64,000 nucleotides of DNA from Amycolatopsis granulosa (GTDB lineage Bacteria; Actinomycetota; Actinomycetes; Mycobacteriales; Pseudonocardiaceae), in NCBI RefSeq assembly GCF_011758745.1, contig NZ_JAANOV010000001.1, positions 1,612,001-1,676,000 of the forward strand, written 5' to 3'. The position numbers and the translations under genes were made by a program. The notes below the pieces were generated by a model. The model had not been told where the DNA came from. It saw only the letters and a program-made list of their open reading frames with translations, and did not search any database. Below are positions 51,919-60,003 of this stretch, one piece after another. Each line of letters starts with the position of its first letter. Position 1 is the first letter of the stretch.

Positions 51919-53184
51919 ATGACCGCAGCCCTCGATTCGACCACCACCCGCCGCACCGTCGACCTCGGCCCGGCCGTGGAACTGGTCTCCAAGGAAGAGG
52001 GCCACCGCCAGCCGCTCGCCCCGGAGTTCGTCTCCGCCGAGGACTTCTCGCCGCTCGAGGTTGCCTACGACTTCGGCCGTGTGCGCCGCGAGGACATCCA
52101 GGCCGGCCCGCGCAACATCTGGCGCTACAAGAAGCTGCTCCCGGTGCCCTCGAACGTCGAGGAGATCCCGAACACCGAGCCGGGCTGTACCAGGCTGGTG
52201 AAGGCCGACCGGCTCGCGAAGGCTCTCGGCGTGAAGAGCCTCTGGGTCAAGGACGACACCGGCAACCCCACCCACTCGTTCAAGGACCGGGTCGTCGCCG
52301 TCGCCCTCGCCGCCGCCCGCGAGTTCGGGTTCGACACCCTGGCCTGCCCGTCCACCGGCAACCTGGCCAACGCTGTCGCCGCGGCCGCGGCCCGCGCCGG
52401 ATGGCAGTCCGTCGTGCTGATCCCGTCCTCGCTCGAGCGCGCGAAGGTCCTGACCACCGCGGTTTACGACGGCAACCTCGTCGCGGTCGACGGCAACTAC
52501 GACGACGTCAACCGCCTGGCCACCGAGCTCGCTGCCGAGCACGAGAACTGGGCGTTCGTGAACGTCAACGTGCGCCCCTACTACTCCGAGGGCTCGAAGA
52601 CGCTGGCCTACGAGGTCGCCGAGCAGCTCGGCTGGCGGATCCCGCAGCAGATCGTCGTGCCGATCGCCTCGGGCTCGCAGCTGACCAAGGTGGACAAGGG
52701 TTTCCGCGAGTTCGCCAAGCTCGGCCTGGTCGACGACACCCCGTACAAGGTTTTCGGTGCCCAGGCGGCCGGCTGCTCGCCGGTCTCCACGGCCTTCCGC
52801 AACGGTCACGACGTGGTCCAGCCGGTGAAGCCGGACACCATCGCCCGCTCCCTGGCGATCGGCAACCCGGCCGACGGCCCCTACGTGCTCGACACGGTCC
52901 GCCGCACCGGCGGCGCGATCGAGGACGTGACCGACGCCGAGGTCGTCGAGGGCATCCGCCTGCTGGCCCGCACCGAGGGCATCTTCACCGAGACCGCCGG
53001 TGGGGTCACCGTCGCGACGGCGAAGAAGCTCATCGAGGCCGGCAAGATCGACCCGGACGCCGAGACCGTCCTCCTGATTACCGGCGATGGCCTGAAGACC
53101 CTGGACGCGATCGAGAACGAGGTCGGGCCGAAGGCGACGGTCCCGCCGTCGGCGGCGGCCGTGCACGAGGCTCTCGGTCTCTGA
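51919..53184 (+). CDS. thrC: Threonine synthase
   Basis: This 421-residue PLP enzyme makes threonine from O-phosphohomoserine. The PLP lysine lies in NPTHSFKDRVVAVA (about residue 117). CPSTGNLANAVAAAAARAG forms the phosphate-binding loop, and LITGDGLKTLDA is near the C-terminus. It starts at ATG 51919, with AAAGGA at 51905. It sits apart from the usual hom-thrB cluster and has its own SAM-I-like leader, so it is likely tuned to methionine/SAM status. It converges on comEC with 12 bp between stops. Confidence 0.96.
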   Translation: MTAALDSTTTRRTVDLGPAVELVSKEEGHRQPLAPEFVSAEDFSPLEVAYDFGRVRREDIQAGPRNIWRYKKLLPVPSNVEEIPNTEPGCTRLVKADRLAKALGVKSLWVKDDTGNPTHSFKDRVVAVALAAAREFGFDTLACPSTGNLANAVAAAAARAGWQSVVLIPSSLERAKVLTTAVYDGNLVAVDGNYDDVNRLATELAAEHENWAFVNVNVRPYYSEGSKTLAYEVAEQLGWRIPQQIVVPIASGSQLTKVDKGFREFAKLGLVDDTPYKVFGAQAAGCSPVSTAFRNGHDVVQPVKPDTIARSLAIGNPADGPYVLDTVRRTGGAIEDVTDAEVVEGIRLLARTEGIFTETAGGVTVATAKKLIEAGKIDPDAETVLLITGDGLKTLDAIENEVGPKATVPPSAAAVHEALGL

Positions 53185-53196
53185 TCACGGTTCACC

Positions 53197-55548
53197 TCAC
53201 TTTCCCCGGCGCACCACGGCGGGGCCGGACTGATCGGGGATCACCGCGGTGTCGCCGTCGGTGTCCGTACGGGCGACGAGCGCGCCGTCCGCGGTCAGGG
53301 TGTCGAGTGTCGTGCGGTTCGGGTGGCCGTAGCGGTTGCCCGAACCCACGCTGACCAGCGCCAGCCGCGCGGACACCGCGGCGAGGAACTGCGGCAGTGA
53401 AAACCTGCTGCCGTGGTGCGGGACCTTGATGACGTCGGCGCGCAAGTCCGCGCCCGAGGCGAGCAGGTCGGCCTGTGCGGCCAATTCCACGTCACCTGTC
53501 AGCAGCACACGGCCCGCCGGTGTGCCCGCGCGCAGTACGACCGAGCCGTTGTTGATCTGTGTTCCGTCGTCGTCCTCCTCTTCGGACACGTATCCGGGCC
53601 CCAGTACCTCCAGGGTCAGCGCGGGCCACTCCAGCCGCCGTCCCGGTTCCAGTTCGAGCAGGGGGACACGGTGGCGCATCGCGATCTGGCCGACTTGCCG
53701 CCACGCCCAGTCCGGCTGCCGGCCGGGCCCGACCGCGACCGCCCCCACCGTTCGGCCCTCGAACACCGAGTCCAGCCCGCCGATGTGGTCGGCGTGCAGG
53801 TGGCTCAACATCACCAGCGGCACCCGCTCGATCCCGAGCCGGTCCAGGCACCGGTCCACCGGGCCCGGTTCCGGACCGGCGTCCACCACGACCGCTCGTC
53901 CCGGTTCCCCGGTAGCCAGCACGAGCGCGTCCCCCTGACCGACGTCACACGCGACGACCGTCCAGCGCGCCGGCGGCCACCCGGGTGCGATGACCTTGCC
54001 CGGCACGACGATGAGCAGCGCGCCGACCAGGATCAACGCCAGCAGCACCCGCAGGCCCCGCCTACGCAGGGCCAGCACCACAGCGGTCGCGACCACCAAG
54101 GCCAGCAAGCCGCCCCACCAGCCGCCGGGCCACGGCAATACCGCTCCGGGCACCTCCGACGCCCGACGCGCGACGACGATCAGCCATCCCGCCTCCGGAC
54201 CCGCCAGACGCGCAACCACCTCACCGCCGGAGGGCCACACGACGGCGGCGACCGTCGCGAGCACCCCGAACACGGTCGCGGGAGCGACCACGGGCGCGGC
54301 GAGCACGTTCGCCGCCACACTGACCACGCTCAGCTGCCCGGCCATGCCGGCCACCACCGGCGCGGTCACCACGAACGCCGCCGCCGGGATCGCGAGCCCT
54401 TCGGCGACGCCCGGCGGAACTCCCCGGCGCTGGAGGACTTCCGCCCACCACGGCGCCAGCAGCACGAGCCCGGCCGTCGCGATCACCGACAACGCGAAGC
54501 CGAAACTCACGGCCATCGCCGGATCCCAGGCCACGAGCGCCCCCGTGGCCGCGGCCAGCGCCGGCACGACCGACCGCTCCCGACCCAGCGCCAGTGCCAG
54601 GAGCGCGATCGCGCCCATTACCGCGGCACGCAGGACGCTCGGCTCCCCACCCGCCAGGACGACGAACCCGGCAAGAGCCACTCCGGCCAATCCGGCCGAC
54701 AGCCGTGGCCCGGCCCGCAGCAGCCGCAACAGCAGCAGGACAGCGCCGCAGACGATCGCGACATTCGACCCGCTGACCGCCATCAGGTGGGTCAGCCCGG
54801 CGTCGGTGAACTCCCGGTCGAGTCGTTCGGACAACCCGCTCGTGTCGCCGACGACCAGCCCCGGCACCAACCCCGCCTGCTCCTCCGGCAGCACGTGGCA
54901 GGCTCGCCGGAGAGCTTCCCGCATCGCCTCCGCGCCCCGCTGCCACCACGGTGCCTCCGTCGGACCGGAAGGCGGCCCGCGGACGTAGACCGCGGCGACC
55001 GTCAGGTCCGCGTCGCGTGGAGGAGCGAGTTCCCCACGTGCGGTGATCTCCTGGCCGGGGAGGACCTGACGCCAGGAGTCGAAAGGCGCGAGGAGCGCCA
55101 CCCGGCCCACCGACACCACCGGTTGAGCACCACGTTCCGCGTGCAGAACTTCGGCCGCGACGACCGCTGACCGTGGTCCCGCCTGCTGGTCGGCGTATCC
55201 GGCCGAGCGGATCGGCGCGGGACGTTCCCTGATCAGCACTCGCAGGGTCACCTCGGTGCCGTGCTCCGCGAGCCCGCGCAACGGATCGTGCTCCGCCCGG
55301 TTCAGGCGCAAGCTCAGCGGCCCCACCAGCAGGAGACCGGCCACGAGCAACGCCACGCCGCCCGACCACCAGGGTGACGCGGCCGGGCGCAGCTTGGCCA
55401 GGAGCGCCCCGGAGACCAGCACGGCCGCGACACCGCAAGCGAGGGCGGCCCACCACGTCCACAACAGCCCGAGCAACGCTCCGAGCCACAGCGCCACGGC
55501 CGCCGGGACCAGCCGGAAGTCGTGCCGGACCGCGGATTCGGCGATCAC
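53197..55548 (-). CDS. comEC: ComEC/Rec2 DNA-uptake channel
   Basis: This 783-residue membrane protein of the ComEC/Rec2 family has an N-terminal span block and OB-like DUF4131 region (to about residue 215). A competence domain of many helices follows (VAIVCGAVLLLLRLLR, then GEPSVLRAAVMGAIALLALALGRE, about 255-500). The C-terminus is a metallo-beta-lactamase domain with VACDVGQGDALVL and MLSHLHADHIGGLD (from about 560) and the metal-binding HxHxDH. It is proposed to pass single-stranded DNA through the membrane. The GTG start overlaps the comEA stop by 4 nt. Functional competence is rarely shown in actinobacteria. Confidence 0.94.
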   Translation of the reverse strand: MIAESAVRHDFRLVPAAVALWLGALLGLLWTWWAALACGVAAVLVSGALLAKLRPAASPWWSGGVALLVAGLLLVGPLSLRLNRAEHDPLRGLAEHGTEVTLRVLIRERPAPIRSAGYADQQAGPRSAVVAAEVLHAERGAQPVVSVGRVALLAPFDSWRQVLPGQEITARGELAPPRDADLTVAAVYVRGPPSGPTEAPWWQRGAEAMREALRRACHVLPEEQAGLVPGLVVGDTSGLSERLDREFTDAGLTHLMAVSGSNVAIVCGAVLLLLRLLRAGPRLSAGLAGVALAGFVVLAGGEPSVLRAAVMGAIALLALALGRERSVVPALAAATGALVAWDPAMAVSFGFALSVIATAGLVLLAPWWAEVLQRRGVPPGVAEGLAIPAAAFVVTAPVVAGMAGQLSVVSVAANVLAAPVVAPATVFGVLATVAAVVWPSGGEVVARLAGPEAGWLIVVARRASEVPGAVLPWPGGWWGGLLALVVATAVVLALRRRGLRVLLALILVGALLIVVPGKVIAPGWPPARWTVVACDVGQGDALVLATGEPGRAVVVDAGPEPGPVDRCLDRLGIERVPLVMLSHLHADHIGGLDSVFEGRTVGAVAVGPGRQPDWAWRQVGQIAMRHRVPLLELEPGRRLEWPALTLEVLGPGYVSEEEDDDGTQINNGSVVLRAGTPAGRVLLTGDVELAAQADLLASGADLRADVIKVPHHGSRFSLPQFLAAVSARLALVSVGSGNRYGHPNRTTLDTLTADGALVARTDTDGDTAVIPDQSGPAVVRRGK

Positions 55549-56294
55549 GAGACCGTCACCTGGTCCCGGAGGCGGGACAGCCGTGTCTCGCCGATGCCTT
55601 CGACCTCACGCAACTGGTCGACCGACCGGAACGCCCCGTGCTTGGTACGCCAGTCGACGATGCGTTGGGCGGTGACCTCGCCGACGCCGGGCAGCGCGTC
55701 GAGTTGCTCCGCGGTCGCCGTGTTCAGGTCGACGAGAGCCGGCGTGCCTCCCGCCGCGGCCGGCTGCTGCGCGCCGGGCGGCGGCGGGACTCCGACGTAG
55801 ATCTGCTCGCCGTCGGTGAGCTTGCGGGCGAGGTTCAGCGCCGAGACGTCGGCACCCTCGGTCGCACCACCGGCGGCCCGAACCGCGTCCGCGACGCGTG
55901 CACCGCCGGGCACGGTGACCAGACCGGGAGTGCGCACCTTGCCGACCACGCTGATCACCAACGAGCTGTCGGCCACCCGGCTGGCGGACGCCGAGACCGG
56001 TGCGGGCCGGTCCGGCGCCGCGGGCAACACCGGCGCGCGTTCGACGGACGGGCTGCCGCCGAGGAGCACGATCGAGGTGCCGACGAGGACCAGGACCGCG
56101 ACCACGGCGAGGAGGACCGTGGTGAGGCGACGGCGATGCGGGCTGCCGGTCAGCGCGGCCGGCACCCAGCGCTCGACCAGCCGCCCGACCGCGCCTGGTG
56201 GCCCGGTGTCACGGTCGGCGGCCTGACCGGCGAGCTGCTCGAGCCGGCGGTTGACGGGAACGCCCGGCGATTCCGGGCCTGATCGTTCGAACAC
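55545..56294 (-). CDS. comEA: ComEA-family DNA-binding protein
   Basis: A 249-residue protein starts at GTG 56294 (VFERSGPES; weak ribosome site, so the start is tentative). One membrane span (LTTVLLAVVAVLVLVGTSIVLLG) lies near residues 56-78. An SLBB domain with LVISVVGKVRTPGLVTVPGGARVADAVRAAGG follows, and then a double helix-hairpin-helix (VDLNTATAEQLDALPGVGEVTAQRIVDWRTKHG and VEGIGETRLSRL) that binds DNA without sequence preference. It would present DNA to ComEC, encoded next with a 4-nt overlap. Confidence 0.93.
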   Translation of the reverse strand: MFERSGPESPGVPVNRRLEQLAGQAADRDTGPPGAVGRLVERWVPAALTGSPHRRRLTTVLLAVVAVLVLVGTSIVLLGGSPSVERAPVLPAAPDRPAPVSASASRVADSSLVISVVGKVRTPGLVTVPGGARVADAVRAAGGATEGADVSALNLARKLTDGEQIYVGVPPPPGAQQPAAAGGTPALVDLNTATAEQLDALPGVGEVTAQRIVDWRTKHGAFRSVDQLREVEGIGETRLSRLRDQVTVS

Positions 56295-56476
56295 GCATTC
56301 GACGCTAGGGGGAGCGGGGAGACGGGAGAAGCGGGAATCGTGGGGGCTGTGGACAAGTGGGGGTCTGTGGACAAGTGCCGCGTTCTGCCGCGGTGGCACC
56401 GCATCCTGTCGGCGCGATGTGGCAGGGTGAAAGGTTTCGGGCGCGGCTGCGGGAACCCTCGCGCTGCAAGGGAAAT

Positions 56477-57331
56477 TCAGCGACCGAGCGGGTTCCGTTG
56501 CACCACGACACCGAGCACGCCGGGGCCGGTGTGCGCACCGACAACCGCGCCGAGTTCGGACACCACGCAGCCGTCCACGACGTTCAGCCGTTCCTCCAGG
56601 CGGTTGGCCAGTTCCACCGCGCGCTGCGGGGAGGCGAGGTGGTGCACAGCCACCTCCACCGGCTCCCCGCCGGCCGCCTGTTCGGCCAGTTCCACCAGGC
56701 GCGCCATGGCGCGGTTCATCGTCCGCACCTTCTCCAGCGGCTTGATCCGCCCGTCGTCCAGGTGCAGCACCGGTTTCATGGCCAGTGCGGTACCCAGCAG
56801 GGCGGCCGCGGCGCCGATGCGCCCCCCGCGACGCAGGTACTCCAGCGTCTCGACCACGAAGAGCGTCTCCGAGCAGTGCACCGCCGCCGTCGCCGCCGCT
56901 TCGACCTCCGCCGCTGACGCCCCGGCCGACGCCGCCCGCGCCGCGTGCAGCGCCGCGAACCCCAGGCCCATCGCCGTCCCGCGGGAGTCGACCACGCGGA
57001 CCAGGTCCGGCCCCACCTCCTGCGCTGCCAGGACAGCCGACTCCCAGGTGCCCGAGATTTCGCTCGACAGGTGGATCGACACCACCGAATCAGCGCCCGC
57101 CTCCAGCGCTTCCCGGAACACCGCGGCGAACGCGCTCGGGGTCGGCCGGGACGTCGTGACGATCCGGCGCTGGCTGAGCGCCTCCGCGAGCGCCGCCGGC
57201 CCCACCTCCACGCCGTCCAGGGCCGCGACACCGTCGATCAGGACGTGCAGCGGGACGACGCGCAGCGCGTAGCGGTCGGCGAAGCCCTCGGGCAGATGGG
57301 CGGTGGAATCCGTGATGACGGCGACCGGCAC
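56477..57331 (-). CDS. DegV-family fatty-acid-binding protein
   Basis: This 284-residue DegV protein is of the type that binds fatty acids (FakB in fatty acid kinase systems). VAVITDSTAHLPEG is the N-terminal strand-turn. TSRPTPSAFAAVF and SSEISGTWESAVLA hold the ligand-binding Ser/Thr residues. VVETLEYLRRGGRIG and KPVLHLDDGRIKPLEKVRT mark the second domain. It starts at GTG 57331, 10 bp after the octT-like stop. The same neighbour order occurs in mycobacteria (Rv2417c region). Confidence 0.93.
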   Translation of the reverse strand: MPVAVITDSTAHLPEGFADRYALRVVPLHVLIDGVAALDGVEVGPAALAEALSQRRIVTTSRPTPSAFAAVFREALEAGADSVVSIHLSSEISGTWESAVLAAQEVGPDLVRVVDSRGTAMGLGFAALHAARAASAGASAAEVEAAATAAVHCSETLFVVETLEYLRRGGRIGAAAALLGTALAMKPVLHLDDGRIKPLEKVRTMNRAMARLVELAEQAAGGEPVEVAVHHLASPQRAVELANRLEERLNVVDGCVVSELGAVVGAHTGPGVLGVVVQRNPLGR

Positions 57332-57341
57332 GACCGTCAGC

Positions 57342-58076
57342 CTACGTGCCGGCCGGCGGCTCGACGGGAGCCAGGAGCGGCGCGACCAACGCGGCCATCG
57401 CCTTGCCCACCAGTGCGTGCCCCTCCCAGCCCCAGTGCATGCCGTCGGGGTTCCCGCGACCGCTCAGGACGTGCTCCCCCACCACTTCGGCGAGGTTCAG
57501 CACCGGCACCTCCACCCGCCGTGACCAGGACGCGATGGCCGCAGCGGTCTCCGCGCGCCCGGTGTGCACGTTGCCGTAGGACGACGCCCGGTGCACGCTC
57601 GGCAGGACGGCGACGATCGGCAGCTCCGGCCGCAGGATCCGCAACGCGTACACCGCCCGATCGAGGTAGTGCACCGTCAGCTTGGCCGGCAGCACCCGCG
57701 GCCGTCCGCGCAACGCGACCGCCAGCCGCGGCTGAGCCGCCAGATACGCGCTCCGGACCCTGCGACGGAGACCGGCCGGCCGCAGGTACCGCAGCCCGCC
57801 CCGCAGATAGGTCGGCAGCGGCGACGGCAGCGTGTCCATGCTCCCGACGGCCAGCACCACGACGTCGGCGTGTTTCAGGTCGGCCCACACCCGCGGGTCG
57901 CCGATCATCGCCCACCACGCGTCGCGCGCGGTCCAGCCCGCGGACGCGACGAGGTCCGCGGTGCCGCCGAGCGCCGCGGCAGCGACGTTCGGCCACAACC
58001 GCGGCTCGTCGGCCGCGCACGGACTCTCCGGGCCCTGGAAACTCAGCGAGTCCCCGAAGACCAGCAGCCTCGGCAT
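57342..58076 (-). CDS. SGNH-fold acyltransferase/esterase, OctT-like
   Basis: This 244-residue SGNH protein has block I LLVFGDSLSFQGP (nucleophile Ser near residue 10), block III-like VVVLAVGSMDT and block V NPDGMHWGWEGHAL with the catalytic Asp/His. Its place between degV and gpgP equals that of mycobacterial OctT, which octanoylates diglucosylglycerate in methylglucose lipopolysaccharide synthesis. By sequence alone it is an SGNH hydrolase, and the octanoyltransferase role is inferred from synteny. The start is ATG 58076, one base after the gpgP stop. Confidence 0.85.
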   Translation of the reverse strand: MPRLLVFGDSLSFQGPESPCAADEPRLWPNVAAAALGGTADLVASAGWTARDAWWAMIGDPRVWADLKHADVVVLAVGSMDTLPSPLPTYLRGGLRYLRPAGLRRRVRSAYLAAQPRLAVALRGRPRVLPAKLTVHYLDRAVYALRILRPELPIVAVLPSVHRASSYGNVHTGRAETAAAIASWSRRVEVPVLNLAEVVGEHVLSGRGNPDGMHWGWEGHALVGKAMAALVAPLLAPVEPPAGT

Positions 58077-58077
58077 C

Positions 58078-58689
58078 TCAGCCGAGCATTCCGGCGTTGT
58101 AGGCGTACAGCCGCCAGCGCCCGTCACGCAGGCCCAGCTCGACCCAGTGGCAGTTGCCGATGCCACCCAGCTGGGGCCACGCCTCCACGGGCAGTGCCAG
58201 CAGTTTGCCGGTCAGGGCCGTGATCAGCCCGCCGTGCGCGGCCAGCAGCACCGTCTCACCCGCAGCCGCATCGGCCAGCAGGTCGCCGACCACCTCCGCC
58301 GCGCGCTCCGCCACGTCCACCCGGGACTCCCCGCCGGGCGGGGCCCAGGTCGCATCGAGGCGCCAGAGCGCGCGGTCGCCGGGCCACCCCTGGTCGACCT
58401 CATCGCCGGTCAGCCCCTGCCAGTCACCCAGATGGGTTTCCCGCAGTCGCTTGTCGATCCGCAACGGCACCCCGATCGCCTCGGTGAGCACGGTCGCGGT
58501 GTCCATGGCGCGGTGCAGGTCCGACGAGATGACGAGGTCGGGCTCGAACCGCGCCAGCGCGGGCGCGGCGAACCGGGCTTGGTTCCAGCCCACCTCGGTC
58601 AGCGCCGAGTCCAGGTGGCCCTGCATGCGGCCCGCCGCGTTGTAGTCGGTCTCCCCGTGGCGCCACAGCACGAGGCGACGCAAACTCAC
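58078..58689 (-). CDS. gpgP: Histidine phosphatase, glucosyl-3-phosphoglycerate phosphatase-like
   Basis: This 203-residue phosphatase has the catalytic LVLWRHGETDYN (His near residue 11), SSDLHRAMDTA, the acid/base Glu in LRETHLGDWQGLTGDEV and the second His in LLAAHGGLI. In mycobacteria the gene at this position (between octT and rsfS) is GpgP, which removes phosphate from glucosyl-3-phosphoglycerate. The GTG start overlaps the rsfS stop (GTGA). The specific substrate rests on synteny. Confidence 0.88.
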   Translation of the reverse strand: MSLRRLVLWRHGETDYNAAGRMQGHLDSALTEVGWNQARFAAPALARFEPDLVISSDLHRAMDTATVLTEAIGVPLRIDKRLRETHLGDWQGLTGDEVDQGWPGDRALWRLDATWAPPGGESRVDVAERAAEVVGDLLADAAAGETVLLAAHGGLITALTGKLLALPVEAWPQLGGIGNCHWVELGLRDGRWRLYAYNAGMLG

Positions 58690-59075
58690 GAGGCGTCCCC
58701 CGCCTCGACGGCCTCGGCCAGTCCGTCGATCTCGATCCGCGGGCAGTCCTTCCAGAGCCGCTCGATGCCGTAGAAGGAGCGCTCCTCGTCGTGCTGGACG
58801 TGCACCACGACGTCCACGAAGTCGAGCAGCACCCAGCGGCCCTCGCGGGCGCCCTCACGGCGGACCGGCTTGTACCCCGCCTCGCGCAGCTTCTCCTCGA
58901 CGTTGTCGACGATGGCGCCCACCTGGCGCTCGTTGGGCGCCGAGGCGATGACGAACACGTCGGTGATCACCAGCTGTTCGGAGACGTCCAGCACCACCAC
59001 GTCGGTGGCCTTCTTGTCCGCGGCGGCGTAAGCCGCCACGGTCGCGATGTCTCGTGCCTGGGACGTCGCTGCCAC
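58686..59075 (-). CDS. rsfS: Ribosomal silencing factor RsfS
   Basis: This 129-residue protein binds ribosomal protein uL14 and keeps ribosome subunits apart in starvation. ADKKATDVVVLDVSEQLVITDVFVIASAPNERQVGAIVDNVEEKL and EGRWVLLDFVDVVVHVQHDEERSFYGIERLWKDCP are textbook RsfS. It starts at GTG 59075 and is placed between nadD and gpgP as in other actinobacteria. Confidence 0.96.
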   Translation of the reverse strand: MAATSQARDIATVAAYAAADKKATDVVVLDVSEQLVITDVFVIASAPNERQVGAIVDNVEEKLREAGYKPVRREGAREGRWVLLDFVDVVVHVQHDEERSFYGIERLWKDCPRIEIDGLAEAVEAGDAS

Positions 59076-59145
59076 TCCTGTGCTCCCTCATCCTGTGACC
59101 AGTCGGTTCACCGAGGGTACCTGCCGCCACCGACGGCCCGGTGGC

Positions 59146-59739
59146 TCAGGCGGGCTTGCGGTACAGCCCGCGCTTGTCGATGTACCGGACCACGCCGTCG
59201 GGCACCAGGTACCAGATCGGTTCGTCGCGCTCGACCCGCTCCCGGCAGGTCGTCGACGAGATGGCCATCGCGGTCACCTCCACGAGGCTCACCTTGCCGC
59301 TGGGGAGGTGGTGGTCGTTGAGCCGGTAGCCGGGGCGGGTGACGCCGATGAAGTGCGCCAGGGTGAACAGCTCGTCGGCGTTGTGCCAGGTCAGGATCTG
59401 TTCCAGGGCGTCCGCGCCGGTGATGAAGAACAGCTCGTCCTCGGGGTACTCGGCTTTGAGGTCCCGCAGGGTGTCGACGGTGTAGGTCTCGCCGCCGCGG
59501 TCGATGTCCACCCTGCTCACCGAGAAGACCGGGTTGGAGGCGGTGGCGATGACCGTCATGAGGTAGCGGTCCTCGGCACGGGTGACTTCCCTGCTGGACT
59601 TCTGCCACGGCTGGCCCGTCGGCACGAAGATCACTTCGTCGAGGTCGAACCGGGACTGCACCTCACTGGCCGCGACGAGGTGGCCGTGGTGGACGGGGTC
59701 GAAAGTACCGCCCATGACCCCGATTCGGCGTGGTGACAT
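59146..59739 (-). CDS. nadD: Nicotinate-mononucleotide adenylyltransferase
   Basis: This 197-residue enzyme makes nicotinate adenine dinucleotide in NAD synthesis. [21 protein letters not shown] has the nucleotidyltransferase Hx[22 protein letters not shown] and the C-terminal [10 protein letters not shown] (the ISST-x2-R motif) complete it. The start at ATG 59739 (MSPRRIG) is chosen; an internal ATG at the MGG is also used in some species. rsfS follows after 70 bp. Confidence 0.95.
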   Translation of the reverse strand: MSPRRIGVMGGTFDPVHHGHLVAASEVQSRFDLDEVIFVPTGQPWQKSSREVTRAEDRYLMTVIATASNPVFSVSRVDIDRGGETYTVDTLRDLKAEYPEDELFFITGADALEQILTWHNADELFTLAHFIGVTRPGYRLNDHHLPSGKVSLVEVTAMAISSTTCRERVERDEPIWYLVPDGVVRYIDKRGLYRKPA

Positions 59740-60003
59740 GACTGGATCGTAGAAGCGCGAGTGCGCGGGTACTGCCCCGCTCCCCGGTAACAGCACCCGC
59801 GCGCCTCGCTCCGCCGGGGGTTCGAGGGGAACCTCCGGAGGCGCCGGCGAACCCGCAAGTGAACCCCGACGCGGGGGAAACCTCGCCGTCGAGCCGTCCT
59901 GATGCGACCATTTGCTGTGTCGTGCATCACATTACTCGACGACTGGTCCACTCGTGCGGCGCTCGGCTCGGTTTCGTCGGCGCCATCGGGTAGACGTGGA
60001 CCC

